A stretch of DNA of 64,000 nucleotides from an uncultured Lysobacteraceae bacterium (lineage in GTDB: Bacteria > Pseudomonadota > Gammaproteobacteria > Xanthomonadales > Xanthomonadaceae): positions 124,001 through 188,000 of the forward strand of contig CADECF010000001.1 of NCBI GenBank assembly GCA_902825775.1. The letters are read 5' to 3'. A program made the position numbers and the translations under genes. Of this stretch, positions 55,521 to 64,000 are shown in pieces. Positions within the stretch are counted from its first letter, which is position 1, and every line of letters starts with the position of its first letter. The notes below the pieces were generated by a model. That model ran no database searches. It saw only the letters and a list, made by a program, of their open reading frames with translations, and had not been told where the DNA came from.

Positions 55521-56306
55521 CTAGCGACCGTCATGTTGCCCCCAGGCGGTGTTGACCATTCGCCATTGGCCGCCTTGGCGAATCAGCAGAGCGTAGTCGA
55601 CGATGCGATGGCCGCTGGACCAATCCACCGTCCAGCGCGCATAACCCGCATCGCCGGCGGCGGCGACCGCGTCGATCTTCTGCGACAGCGGCTTCAGTGC
55701 CGAGCCTTCCTTGCGCCGGCGATCGAAACGAGCGGCCCACTCCTGTGCGGATACGGCGACCAGTTGTCCCAGGTCCAGATTGAAGAACATCGCACGAGAC
55801 TGCTGCGTGCGCAGCAACTCGTCGCCGCTGAAACTCAGATCGCTGCGCAGCTTGGCCTGCACCACCGCGCGCAGTTCGGCGGCGGTCGCGGCGTCGGTAT
55901 CGGCGGGTCGGGGCACAGAGGCGTAGACCTTGCCGACGATCTTCCAATCGTTTCCCAGTTTCATCAGCAACAGGTAATCGGTCAGCGGTTTGCCGTCGCG
56001 GCTGCCCTCGATGGTCGCCACGGCCGCATCGCCGCCGCGATCGAGCGCGGCGATTTTTTGCTCGAAGCGGATTTTCTGCGTTCTCCCGGCCATCAGCTTG
56101 CGCCACTCGGCCATAGTGATGGCCATGACGTCTCCGTCCGCGCCGAGCCAGTACATCATCGCGGTCGGGTGGAAAGCCCGTTCCAGCTGCACGGGATCCT
56201 GGGTCGCGTTGGCCTGGATGTAACGCTGTACCGGTTCGACGACATCGGCCGGAAAACCGGCGGCGGCGCCGCCGACGAAGGCGACCAGACAGGTCGGAAT
56301 GAACAT
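55521..56306 (-). CDS. Exported tandem NTF2-like (lumazine-binding-like) domain protein
   Basis: 261 residues from ATG 56306 with a signal peptide (MFIPTCLVAFVGGAAAG). Two similar NTF2-like domains follow: about 20-130 ('VEPVQRYIQANATQDPVQLERAFHPTAMMYWLGADGDVMAITMAEWRKLMAG', 'DYLLLMKLGNDWKIVGKVYAS') and about 140-260 ('ELRAVVQAKLRSDLSFSG', 'ARWTVDWSSGHRIVDYALLIRQGGQWRMVNTAWG'). Each resembles Lumazine_bd_2 or SnoaL-like folds with no known catalytic set. Function unknown. The 258 bases upstream (56307-56564) show nothing supported. Confidence 0.78.
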   Translation of the reverse strand: MFIPTCLVAFVGGAAAGFPADVVEPVQRYIQANATQDPVQLERAFHPTAMMYWLGADGDVMAITMAEWRKLMAGRTQKIRFEQKIAALDRGGDAAVATIEGSRDGKPLTDYLLLMKLGNDWKIVGKVYASVPRPADTDAATAAELRAVVQAKLRSDLSFSGDELLRTQQSRAMFFNLDLGQLVAVSAQEWAARFDRRRKEGSALKPLSQKIDAVAAAGDAGYARWTVDWSSGHRIVDYALLIRQGGQWRMVNTAWGQHDGR

Positions 56307-56564
56307 GAGGCGGCTCCTGATGCGCGGCCTGAGGATGGTTGGCCTGAGCAGGCTAAACGGGCCGCGGCGCGGCAAACATCGAAAATAAACGCGCGATAGT
56401 TCTGCAAATCAGAAGTATCCGGCGGCGTATCGACGCTCGTTACGGGTGACGCAAAGCACAGAAAACGATCGTTCCCCTGCTACGGCCGCAGTGTTGCGCG
56501 GCCGTCACTGCCGCGGCGCGGTTCGTTGCGGTATGGTCGGGGTTTGATTGCAAGGCCGATCCCG

Positions 56565-57905
56565 ATGCTCAAGTGGTGGTTCCGCATCCCGTTCTGGCAG
56601 CGCGTGCTGGCCGGTTTCGTATTGGGCGCGTTGGCCGGATGGCTATTCGGCGCCGACGCCAAGACCTGGTTCGAACCGTTGGGCGACGTTTACGTCAACC
56701 TGATCAAGATGATCGCGATTCCGCTGGTGTTCTTCGCGGTGATCAGCGCGGTCGGTTCGCTGCACGGGCAGAAATCGATCGCCGCGCTCGGCGGGCGCAC
56801 CTTCGCCTGGTTCGCGATCACGGCGGTGCTGGCGGTCTGCGTCGGCCTGGCGTTCGGCTTGGTGATGAAGCCCGGCAGCGGCGTCACCGGTCTGGAAGTC
56901 GCGGCCGACTACAAGCCCAAGCAGGTGCCGACGCCGACCGAAATGCTGTTCAACATCGTGCCGCAGAATCCTTTCCGCGCGTTGTCGGCGACCGATGTCG
57001 GCAGGACCGCGGACGGGCAGTCGGTGCTGGTGCCTGACAACGGCACCGTGCTGCAGGTGATCTTTTTCGCCGGTCTGATCGGTTTCGCCTTCGTCAAACT
57101 GGGCGAAAAAACCGCGAATTTGCGCCGGCTGATGGGCGAGGCCAGCGACACCATGATACAGGTGACGCGGTTCGTGCTGGAGTTCACCCCGATCGGTACT
57201 TTCGGATTGATCGCCGGCCTGGTCGGCGCGTACGGTTTCGAGAAGCTGCTGCCGCTGGGCAGTTTCGTGGTGGCGCTGTACGCGGCTTGCGCCTTCCACA
57301 TCGTCGTCGTGTACACCGGGCTGCTGCTGGCGCATGGCTTGAATCCGCTCAAGTTCTTCCGCGGCGCGGCGCCGGCGATGCAGGTCGGTTTCGTCGCGTC
57401 GTCCAGTTTTGCGGCCATGCCGGTGTCGCTGCGCAGCGTTACGCACAATCACGGCGTCGATCGCGATTACGCGGCCTTCGCGGTGCCGCTGGGCGCCAGC
57501 ATCAAGATGGACGGCTGCGGCGCGATCTATCCTGCGTTGGCGGCGGTGTTCATCGCGCAGTACACGGGCATCGAGCTGTCGATGACGCAGTATCTGACCA
57601 TCGTGCTGGCTTCGGTGCTGGGCAGTTTCGGCACGGCCGGCGTGCCGGGCACGGCGGTGATCATGGCTACGGTGGTGCTCAGCGCGGCCGGTCTGCCGTT
57701 GGAAACCATCGGTTATCTGTATGCGATCGACCGGGTGTTGGACATGATGCGCACGATGACCAACGTCACCGGACAGATGCTGGTGCCGGTGCTGGTCGCC
57801 AAGGAAACCGGGTTGTTGGACCGCGAGGTTTACGAGGCGGCGTCGAGCAATGTCGGCATCGCAGAGGGCGAAAAGGCGGAAGTGGCGAAGGAGCGGGCGA
57901 GATGA
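56565..57905 (+). CDS. Dicarboxylate/amino acid:cation symporter (GltP/DctA family)
   Basis: 446 residues from ATG 56565, about eight TMs plus two hairpins. 'FVASSSFAAMPVSLRSV' is the serine-rich reentrant loop HP1, and 'KMDGCGAIYPALAAVFIAQYTGIELSMTQYLTIVLASVLGSFGTAGVPGTAVIM' covers TM7 and HP2. This family takes up C4-dicarboxylates, aspartate or glutamate with Na+ or H+. Overlaps the next gene by four bases. A 13-residue-longer start is possible but adds no conserved sequence. Confidence 0.92.
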   Translation: MLKWWFRIPFWQRVLAGFVLGALAGWLFGADAKTWFEPLGDVYVNLIKMIAIPLVFFAVISAVGSLHGQKSIAALGGRTFAWFAITAVLAVCVGLAFGLVMKPGSGVTGLEVAADYKPKQVPTPTEMLFNIVPQNPFRALSATDVGRTADGQSVLVPDNGTVLQVIFFAGLIGFAFVKLGEKTANLRRLMGEASDTMIQVTRFVLEFTPIGTFGLIAGLVGAYGFEKLLPLGSFVVALYAACAFHIVVVYTGLLLAHGLNPLKFFRGAAPAMQVGFVASSSFAAMPVSLRSVTHNHGVDRDYAAFAVPLGASIKMDGCGAIYPALAAVFIAQYTGIELSMTQYLTIVLASVLGSFGTAGVPGTAVIMATVVLSAAGLPLETIGYLYAIDRVLDMMRTMTNVTGQMLVPVLVAKETGLLDREVYEAASSNVGIAEGEKAEVAKERAR

Positions 57906-58348
57906 GCGGTGATATCGAGCTGGTCGAACGTTTCCCGGGCCTCGACGATTACCTGCGGATACGCAGCGCCGCGGGCATGCATCCGAAGACGCCGGAAGCG
58001 GCGCGTCGCGCTTTGCCCAATACACTGTACGGGGTGAGCCTGGTGCGCGATGGCGAAATCGTGGGGATGGGCCGGATCATCGGCGATAACGGTTGTTTCT
58101 TCGTCATCGTCGATATCGCGGTGATCCCGGAATTGCATGGCCAGGGGCTGGGCAGGCGCATCATGGCCGCGCTCGATGCGTGGGTGCAGGGCAACGTCCC
58201 CGAGTCCGCTTACGTCACCTTGGTCGCCGACGGCGACGCCAAATACCTGTACAGCAAGTTCGGCTTCGTCGAGAGCGCGCCGGTTGCGGTGAACATGGAA
58301 TACGTAATGGGGCCGAACGGCGAACGCAATACCGATCATCTGAAGTGA
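57902..58348 (+). CDS. GNAT-family N-acetyltransferase
   Basis: 148 residues. 'LVRDGEIVGMGRIIGDNGCFFVIVDIAVIPELHGQGLGRRIMAALDAWV' shows the GNAT acetyl-CoA site (HGQGLGRR), and 'AKYLYSKFGFV' completes motif B. It is cytoplasmic; substrate unknown. Translation is coupled to the upstream symporter by an ATGA overlap, so a role in metabolising the imported dicarboxylate or amino acid is possible. Confidence 0.9.
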   Translation: MSGDIELVERFPGLDDYLRIRSAAGMHPKTPEAARRALPNTLYGVSLVRDGEIVGMGRIIGDNGCFFVIVDIAVIPELHGQGLGRRIMAALDAWVQGNVPESAYVTLVADGDAKYLYSKFGFVESAPVAVNMEYVMGPNGERNTDHLK

Positions 58349-58927
58349 TCTGGCGGAAGCCGCTGTTCGAGTCGGGCCGGACTCTGCCCGATTTGTAGAG
58401 CGGGGCTTGCTCCGCTGCTCTTGCTTGCTTTGAAGCCGTCATCCCCGCGAAGGCGGGGATCCAGTGACTGGCTTTGCTCCTTGTAGAGAGGAGCTTGCTC
58501 CGCTACTCCTGCCCTTAAGCTGTCATCCCGGTGCACGCCGGGATCCAGGCTCGACGTGGCCGGTGAGTGGCGACGCGACTCGCGCCATGGAAAACAGCTT
58601 CCGCGCTGCGCGCGGGTCACTTTCTTTGTTGGCCCAAAGAAAGTAACCAAAGAAAGGGCCCGAAGCTTATGTGATTCGTTGCGTCTGAGAGGTTCGAGGG
58701 GCCCTGGTTTTCGTCGTGGTTGACCTTCTTACGCAGGTATTAGATTTTGATTCGCAGCGTCTGCGGTGACGTGGCTTTTGCGGATTTCGCAGAGGAGGCA
58801 TTCGTGGCGATCGCAGCGATCACGAGAACACGCAAGCAAGAGCAGCGGAGCAAGCCCCGCTCTACAAAGCCAGAGCGAGTTGCTGGATGCCTGCCTTCGT
58901 AGGGATGGCGGCTGAAGGCAAGAATCG
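58349..58927. repeat. 579-base gene-free region built of palindromic repeats
   Basis: The region holds family D units (58394-58420, 58481-58508 and the inverse 58839-58866), a family A unit (58434-58467, ccgtcatccccgcgaaggcg), and a mosaic from about 58510 to 58665 with catcccggtgcacgccggga, cgctgcgcgcgggtcacttt and ggcccaaagaaagtaacc. Parts of this mosaic are inverse to 31590-31755. No gene is supported; the region may hold decayed or mobile repeat units. Confidence 0.85.
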
Positions 58928-59415
58928 CTACGCGCGCGAATAGCGCCAGGAAACCATCCTGCCGTCGCGGTAGGGCATCACGCCGTGGAACGGCCGCGGA
59001 TCGCCGTCGAAAACCAGCGGCAGGAATTCGCGGTCGCCTTCCCACATCGGCAATTCGTGCAGACGATCGACATCGACCCATTCCAGCGCGCCTTCCGGAT
59101 TGCGCTCCAGCGGCGTGCCGGCGAAACGCGTCACCACGAATACGAAACCCAGCCAGTCTTCGCCGTGCTTGCCGAAACCGGGCCAGCTGATCGTGCCGCG
59201 CAGCTGCAGTTCGTCGCAGACGATGCCGGCTTCCTCGTGGATTTCGCGGCGCATGCCGGCCAACACGTCCTCGTCGGGTTCGATCTTGCCGCCGAGGCCG
59301 TTGTATTTGCCGATGTGATGGTCGTCGGGGCGCGAATTGCGATGCAGCATCAACACCTGGCGCCCATCGGGCGACAGCACGTAACCCAAGGTCGCGACGA
59401 TCGGCGTGTACGCCA

Positions 59416-59416
<1 letters not shown>
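58928..59416 (-). CDS. NUDIX hydrolase (MutT/8-oxo-dGTP diphosphatase-like)
   Basis: 162 residues. The Nudix box 'GGKIEPDEDVLAGMRREIHEEAGI' (in two runs: GGKIEPDEDVLAGM and RREIHEEAGI) is complete, with flanking 'VLMLHRNSRPDDHHIGKYNGL' and 'ISWPGFGKHGEDWLGFVFVV' as in MutT-related 8-oxo-dGTP or 8-oxo-GTP diphosphatases. It cleaves a nucleoside diphosphate linkage and probably cleans up oxidised nucleotides. Its ATG overlaps the B3 beta-lactamase stop (TGATG), so the two are co-translated. Confidence 0.9.
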
Positions 59417-60498
<1,082 letters not shown>

Positions 60499-60507
60499 TG
60501 CCGTTTT

Positions 60508-60604
60508 TTGTGGGAGCGGCTTCAGCCGCGAGCTCTTGATTTACTATTGTCGCGCCCGAATAGCTCGCGGCTGAAGCCGCTCCCACAAAAGAATCGCTTC
60601 CACA
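60508..60604. repeat. Inverted repeat doublet, family B
   Basis: gtgggagcggcttcagccgc at 60510-60529 pairs with gcggctgaagccgctcccac at 60567-60586, with a partial extra end (cgcttccacaaaaa) after it. It separates the orphan terminator from the convergent membrane protein gene at 60613. Confidence 0.92.
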
Positions 60605-60612
60605 AAAAAGAG

Positions 60613-61020
60613 CTAGAGCGTCGCCCGCGGCGTGGCTATGCGGGCTGCCCACCACGCCAACGGCACCGGCAACAGCACGCCCACGACGGTCATCCACAGC
60701 GGATGCGGCAACATTGTCGCGTTGAGGATCACGCCGATCACGATGCCCGCACCGACCACGACGGCGGCCGCGACGCGATGCGCGCGGCTGACCTTGGCGG
60801 CGACCCAGCCGCCGACGAAGCTGGCCAGCAACCAGCCGAAGACCACTAGCCCTTTCATCGTGGGAGTCGCCATCTCCACCAGACGGGCGAGATCGGCTTC
60901 GTTCTTCAGGTCCAGGCCCGGCGGCGGCGGCGAAATCGCGGTGGCCAGGCCTTCGACCAAAAAGATCGCCACCATCGCCACCGCCAGCCCCACCACCACG
61001 CCCAATATCGTGCGTCCCAT
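60613..61020 (-). CDS. Small membrane protein of unknown function
   Basis: 135 residues with four membrane segments: 'TILGVVVGLAVAMVAIFLVEGLATAI', 'MKGLVVFGWLLASFVGGWVAAKVS', 'VAAAVVVGAGIVIGVILNATML' and 'WMTVVGVLLPVPLAWWAARIATP'. I do not recognise a named family. It is divergent from the DUF6152 gene, with 133 bases between the starts. Confidence 0.72.
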   Translation of the reverse strand: MGRTILGVVVGLAVAMVAIFLVEGLATAISPPPPGLDLKNEADLARLVEMATPTMKGLVVFGWLLASFVGGWVAAKVSRAHRVAAAVVVGAGIVIGVILNATMLPHPLWMTVVGVLLPVPLAWWAARIATPRATL

Positions 61021-61153
61021 CGTCGTCTCCGGGTTGCCTGGACGCGGCCAGCATCGCGCGCCGCCACGCCGGCCGCAAGCCGATCGGGACGGCCTTGCGA
61101 AACATTAACGCGGGGCGCGGTATCAAGGACGCCGTCCCCGCAGGAGATACGCC

Positions 61154-61504
61154 ATGCGCCGCATTCTTGCCGTTCTCTGGCTCGCCGCCGCGCTATTCGC
61201 GGTGCCGGCCCTGGCGCATCACGGCTGGGGTTCGTACGACGCGAGCAAAGTGATGAAGTTCGATGCCGCACCGGTCGAAGTGCATTACCGCAATCCGCAT
61301 GCGGAGATCGTCGTCGATCACGGCGGCAAGCGCTGGCTCGCGGTGCTGGCGCCGACGTCTCGCATGCAATCGCGCGGCTTGGCCGAAGGCGCGCTCAAAG
61401 TCGGCAAGACGATCACGATCGAAGGTTATCCGCGCAAGGACGGCACCCGCGAGTTGCGCGCGGAGCGCATCGTGGTGGACGGCAAAACCATCGAATTGCG
61501 CTGA
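61154..61504 (+). CDS. Exported DUF6152 family protein
   Basis: 116 residues. Signal peptide (MRRILAVLWLAAALFAVPALA), then 'HHGWGSYDASKVMKFDAAPVEVHYRNPHAEIVVDHGGKRW', 'GLAEGALKVGKTITIEGYP' and 'LRAERIVVDGKTIEL', the DUF6152 pattern: an OB-like periplasmic domain starting with the HH(G/S)W motif. An AGGAG at 61142-61146 sets the start. It is followed 11 bases on by a DUF6644 membrane protein gene; this pair is frequent in proteobacteria. Confidence 0.87.
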   Translation: MRRILAVLWLAAALFAVPALAHHGWGSYDASKVMKFDAAPVEVHYRNPHAEIVVDHGGKRWLAVLAPTSRMQSRGLAEGALKVGKTITIEGYPRKDGTRELRAERIVVDGKTIELR

Positions 61505-61515
61505 CCGCGCAGGCC

Positions 61516-61995
61516 ATGGATTCCACGAGCTGGTGGGCCGCGCTCGAAGCATCGCCATTCGCGGCCTGGATGCGCGGCGCGGGCAGCGCTTATGCCGTGG
61601 TCAACCTGGCGCATCTGCTCGGGCTGACCTTGCTGCTCGGTTCGATGCTGATGCTGGATCTGCGGCTGCTCGGCGTCGGCCGTCGCCTGCCGCTGCAGGA
61701 AGTGTCGCGTCTGCTGACGCCGCTGGCGTTGGCGGGATTGGCGGTTCAGGCGTGCAGCGGTTTTGCTTTGTTCGCCGCCGATGCCGTGCCGTTGTCGGCC
61801 AGTGGCGCTTTCAGGTTCAAGCTGGCCATGATCGCGATCGCGCTGGCCAATGCCGCATTGTTCCGCGCGCTGTGGTCCGGATCGTTGTCGGCCTGGGACG
61901 CTGCGCCGCCGCTGGCCGGCCGTTTGCAGGCGGCGCTGTCGTTGTCGCTATGGTTGGCGGTCGCCGCCGCAGGCAGGTTGATCGCCTACACTTGA
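61516..61995 (+). CDS. DUF6644 family membrane protein
   Basis: 159 residues, four membrane segments. 'AWMRGAGSAYAVVNLAHLLGLTLLLGSMLMLDLRLLGVG' (with a conserved His), 'LTPLALAGLAVQACSGFALFAADAV', 'FRFKLAMIAIALANAALFR' and 'LSLSLWLAVAAAGRLIAYT' match DUF6644. The His residues in TM1 suggest haem or metal binding; function unknown. Operon partner of the DUF6152 protein (gap 11 bases). Confidence 0.85.
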   Translation: MDSTSWWAALEASPFAAWMRGAGSAYAVVNLAHLLGLTLLLGSMLMLDLRLLGVGRRLPLQEVSRLLTPLALAGLAVQACSGFALFAADAVPLSASGAFRFKLAMIAIALANAALFRALWSGSLSAWDAAPPLAGRLQAALSLSLWLAVAAAGRLIAYT

Positions 61996-62036
61996 TCCGC
62001 GTCGCATCGCGGCGCCAGCCATGAGGCGGAGGCACT

Positions 62037-62519
62037 ATGAGCGGACATCAGCGCGAACTCGACTTCCGTTTCCTGGCCGAGCCCACCGACGTCAATTACG
62101 GCGGCAAGGTGCACGGCGGCGTGGTGATGAAGTGGATCGACCAGGTGGGTTACGCCGCCGCGGTGGGCTGGAGCGGCAAATACAGCGTCACCGTCGCGGT
62201 CGGCGGCATCCGCTTCGTCGCGCCGATCCGGATCAGCGATCTGGTCACCGTCTCGGCCAAGCTGGTCTACACCGGCACCAGCAGCATGCATTTTTCCGTC
62301 GACGTGCGCGCGCGCGATCCGATGGACGACAAGGCCGACCGCCTATGCACGCATTGCGTGATCGTTTTCGTCGCGTTGGAGGGCGTCGAGGGCAAGCCCA
62401 CGCCGGTGCCGGCCTGGGTGCCGCAGACCGACGACGACCGGCGCCTGGCCGAATACGCGACCAAGGTGATGGAATTGAGCAAGGGCATCGAGCAGACGGT
62501 CGCGCGTTACCGCGTCTGA
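62037..62519 (+). CDS. Acyl-CoA thioesterase (hotdog fold, YciA/BACH-like)
   Basis: 160 residues. 'DVNYGGKVHGGVVMKWIDQVGYAAAVGWSGKYSVTVAVGGIRFVAPIRISDLVTVSAKLVYTGTSSMHFSVDVRARD' is a single hotdog domain with the Asn/Asp and Gly of the acyl-CoA thioesterase family (Asp in 'WIDQVG'). It hydrolyses fatty acyl-CoA in the cytoplasm. It lies 41 bases after the DUF6644 gene on the same strand. Confidence 0.9.
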   Translation: MSGHQRELDFRFLAEPTDVNYGGKVHGGVVMKWIDQVGYAAAVGWSGKYSVTVAVGGIRFVAPIRISDLVTVSAKLVYTGTSSMHFSVDVRARDPMDDKADRLCTHCVIVFVALEGVEGKPTPVPAWVPQTDDDRRLAEYATKVMELSKGIEQTVARYRV

Positions 62520-62601
62520 GCTTTCGATCGAGCGGGTGCTGGCCGTTGCGCCGCGGTTTGGCGTTGATACCAGGAATGCCACGCAATGTCCGGGGGCGCT
62601 G

Positions 62602-63093
62602 ATGAATAACGAATGGCGCGGGTCGTTGGTCGTTCTCGCGCTGGTATCGCCGGCGCTTTGGGCGCAATCGCCGGGAGCGCTGTCCGATGCGGACCGCGCG
62701 GCCGTATTCGAGGCTGCGGGCGCGGTCCATCGCGGCGGCAAATGGATCGTCTGCAGCGACGACCCGGACCCGTCAGGGGCAAGCATCGAAACGGTGCGCG
62801 ATCTCAACGGCGACGGCCGCCCGGAAGCGGTGATCACCGAAGGCGGCAGCTTCTGCTACGGCTTCACCGGCACCGGATTCCAACTGTTGAGCCAGCAGGC
62901 CGACGGCGGTTGGCGGGTGATCACCGGCGATATCGGCATTCCGGAATTCTTGGCGAGCAAGGGCGCCGGCGGCTGGCCGGATATTTCCATCGGCGGCCCC
63001 GGATTTTGCTTTCCGGTGCAGCGCTGGAACGGCAAGGAATATGCGGTGGACCGTTACGAGTACGAAGGCAAGGCCTGTAAGCGCCAGCCGTGA
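62602..63093 (+). CDS. Exported protein of unknown function with FG-GAP-like segment
   Basis: 163 residues from ATG 62602. Signal-like N-terminus (MNNEWRGSLVVLALVSPALWAQ), then 'IVCSDDPDPSG', 'VRDLNGDGRPEAVITEGGSFCYGFTGTGF' (an EF-hand/FG-GAP-like Asp-rich loop) and a Cys-containing C-terminus 'YEYEGKACKRQP'. Three Cys residues (one each in the parts above) could form disulfides. I recognise no named family. It ends 24 bases before a strong terminator. Confidence 0.72.
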   Translation: MNNEWRGSLVVLALVSPALWAQSPGALSDADRAAVFEAAGAVHRGGKWIVCSDDPDPSGASIETVRDLNGDGRPEAVITEGGSFCYGFTGTGFQLLSQQADGGWRVITGDIGIPEFLASKGAGGWPDISIGGPGFCFPVQRWNGKEYAVDRYEYEGKACKRQP

Positions 63094-63117
63094 TCTCGGA
63101 TCTTACGGATACAAAAA

Positions 63118-63141
63118 AAGCCGCTGAAAAGCGGCTTTTTT
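63118..63141 (+). terminator. Intrinsic terminator after the 62602 gene
   Basis: AAGCCGCT (63118-63125), loop GAAA, AGCGGCTT (63130-63137) and a run of T to 63141; the run of A before the stem makes it a possible bidirectional terminator for the convergent NlpC/P60 gene ending at 63158. Confidence 0.93.
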
Positions 63142-63157
63142 GCGGATTCGCTGCCGG

Positions 63158-63841
63158 TCAGATATCGGCGACGCGCCTGGCCTGCATGTACTTGCGGCTC
63201 CAATAGCCGTCGGTGAGGCTGGACACGGTCACGTCGCGGCCGGTGCGCGGCGCATGCACGAAGCGGCCTTCGCCGACGTAGATGCCGACATGGTCGACGC
63301 GCTTGCCGCGGCGGCTGAAGAACACCAGGTCGCCGACCGCCAAAGCGGAACGCTCGACCTTCATGCCGTCTTTCGCCATCTCGCGCGACACGCGCGGCAG
63401 TTCGATGCCCAGCGCGCTGCGGAATACGTAGCCGACCATGCCGCTGCAGTCGAAGCCGCCGTCCGGCGACGTGCCGCCCCAGCGATAGGGCGTGCCGAGC
63501 AGGGCGAGGGCCTTCTGCAACAGGGTCTGCATCCGCCCGGAAGCGGGTACGGCGGTGTGGGTAGCCAAGGCCCCGCCATCAATCGCCACTGCACGCAGGT
63601 CGACTGCACGCAGGTCTACGGTGGCTTCCAGCAGGGCTCGGTCGGACAACGCCATCGCATCGGCCATAGCCGGGCTGGCGGTATTGGCATTGGTCAGGCT
63701 GCCGTTGTTGTCCAGCGTGGCCTGATTGGCCATGACCGGCAGCGAAGCGGCGCACAGGAGGGCGAGGAGGAGGAGGGAGCGGAGGCGACCCGGGCGGGGG
63801 AGACGGGTGGCGGCTTGGCGGCCGGAGTCGTTTGTCGTCAC
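63158..63841 (-). CDS. Exported NlpC/P60 (C40) cell-wall peptidase
   Basis: 227 residues with a signal peptide (to about residue 39, VMANQ). The catalytic domain (about 105-220) has Cys132 in 'FDCSGMVGYVF', His184 in 'DHVGIYVGEGRFVHAPRTG' and His196 as third residue, plus 'YRWGGTSPDG'. It cleaves peptide bonds in peptidoglycan stems (D-Glu to diamino acid type) in the periplasm. The linker holds a five-residue tandem (VDLRA twice, from a 15-base DNA repeat). Its upstream region contains repeated CACTATTC motifs. Confidence 0.92.
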   Translation of the reverse strand: MTTNDSGRQAATRLPRPGRLRSLLLLALLCAASLPVMANQATLDNNGSLTNANTASPAMADAMALSDRALLEATVDLRAVDLRAVAIDGGALATHTAVPASGRMQTLLQKALALLGTPYRWGGTSPDGGFDCSGMVGYVFRSALGIELPRVSREMAKDGMKVERSALAVGDLVFFSRRGKRVDHVGIYVGEGRFVHAPRTGRDVTVSSLTDGYWSRKYMQARRVADI

Positions 63842-63849
63842 GCGTCTTT

Positions 63850-63950
63850 CACTATTCCAAAGCAGGCCCGAATAGTGCCGGACAAAAACGAGGGTTATGT
63901 TCAGAAAAAGTTAAAGAAACGTAAAGATGGAACGATCGACGTCACTATTC
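63850..63950. promoter_or_regulatory. Repeated CACTATTC motif upstream of the NlpC/P60 gene
   Basis: CACTATTC occurs at 63850-63857 and 63943-63950, and its exact inverse GAATAGTG at 63870-63877. The first pair is an 8-bp inverted repeat with a 12-base spacer. The region is otherwise AT-rich, and the remaining bases to the window end (63951-64000) show no gene. A regulator binding site is inferred. Confidence 0.45.
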
Positions 63951-64000
63951 CATCACTGCAACACGCGCCGGGCACCGCTGTAATGGTCCCGCCAGTAGTA

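Overview
The window is GC-rich (roughly two thirds G+C by eye), densely coded chromosomal DNA with no phage, plasmid, CRISPR or insertion sequence and no rRNA or tRNA gene that I can recognise. Gene content points to a gammaproteobacterium of the Xanthomonadaceae (Lysobacter/Luteimonas-like). The indicators are a large TonB-dependent receptor paired with a TPR-sulfotransferase, the DUF3649/PepSY/DUF3325 iron cassette, a chromosomal L1-like subclass B3 metallo-beta-lactamase, a Npt/Tlc-type nucleotide carrier, many exported peptidases and very many REP-like palindromic repeats. The genus assignment is inference.

Layout. 1-3.3 kb: DUF2207/LemA pair, an S4 RNA-binding protein, an exported DUF4019 protein, and an ECF sigma factor with its membrane partner. 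3.3-5.6 kb: a Fur-type promoter and a three-gene, overlapping membrane operon (DUF3649, PepSY, DUF3325) for iron handling. 5.7-9.7 kb: a CsdA/DeaD-like RNA helicase, a secreted protein and an exported lipoprotein pair MsrB-MsrA. 9.9-20.5 kb: AraC regulators, VOC/cupin/DUF3237 small proteins, transporters and an aldo/keto reductase. 20.6-24.8 kb: a serine beta-lactamase-fold hydrolase, then an HD-GYP protein with a broken HD motif followed directly by a degenerate-GGDEF/EAL protein. 24.8-29.8 kb: a DUF885 peptidase, a membrane protein and an M1 peptidase in one tight operon.

29.9-41.3 kb: GFA and DUF2785 proteins, a LysR regulator divergent from a DMT transporter, a TAT-type metallo-hydrolase/cupin/cyclase operon, an MHS-family transporter, and an Lrp regulator divergent from a PLP enzyme and prolyl aminopeptidase pair, then SpeG. 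41.5-46.1 kb: TPR-sulfotransferase plus TonB-dependent receptor. 46.2-53.6 kb: exported cyclophilin, YadGH-type ABC exporter, intracellular PHA depolymerase with a Cys nucleophile, PadR/HAAS-type regulator pair behind three stacked palindromes, TfoX-N, methyltransferase and a HemJ/CopD-like protein. 53.7-63.8 kb: alkaline phosphatase lipoprotein, tandem NTF2-like protein, dicarboxylate symporter, GNAT, B3 metallo-beta-lactamase with NUDIX, DUF6152/DUF6644 pair, thioesterase and NlpC/P60 peptidase.

The most striking non-coding feature is the density of paired palindromic repeats: at least eight families, nearly always arranged as inverted doublets at gene ends. In several cases the repeat edge supplies the stop codon of the flanking gene. 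No RAYT transposase is present in the window. The other notable signals are the Fur-like promoter at 3329-3357, the altered c-di-GMP pair, the sulfotransferase/TonB receptor pair and the triple-palindrome promoter of the PadR operon.
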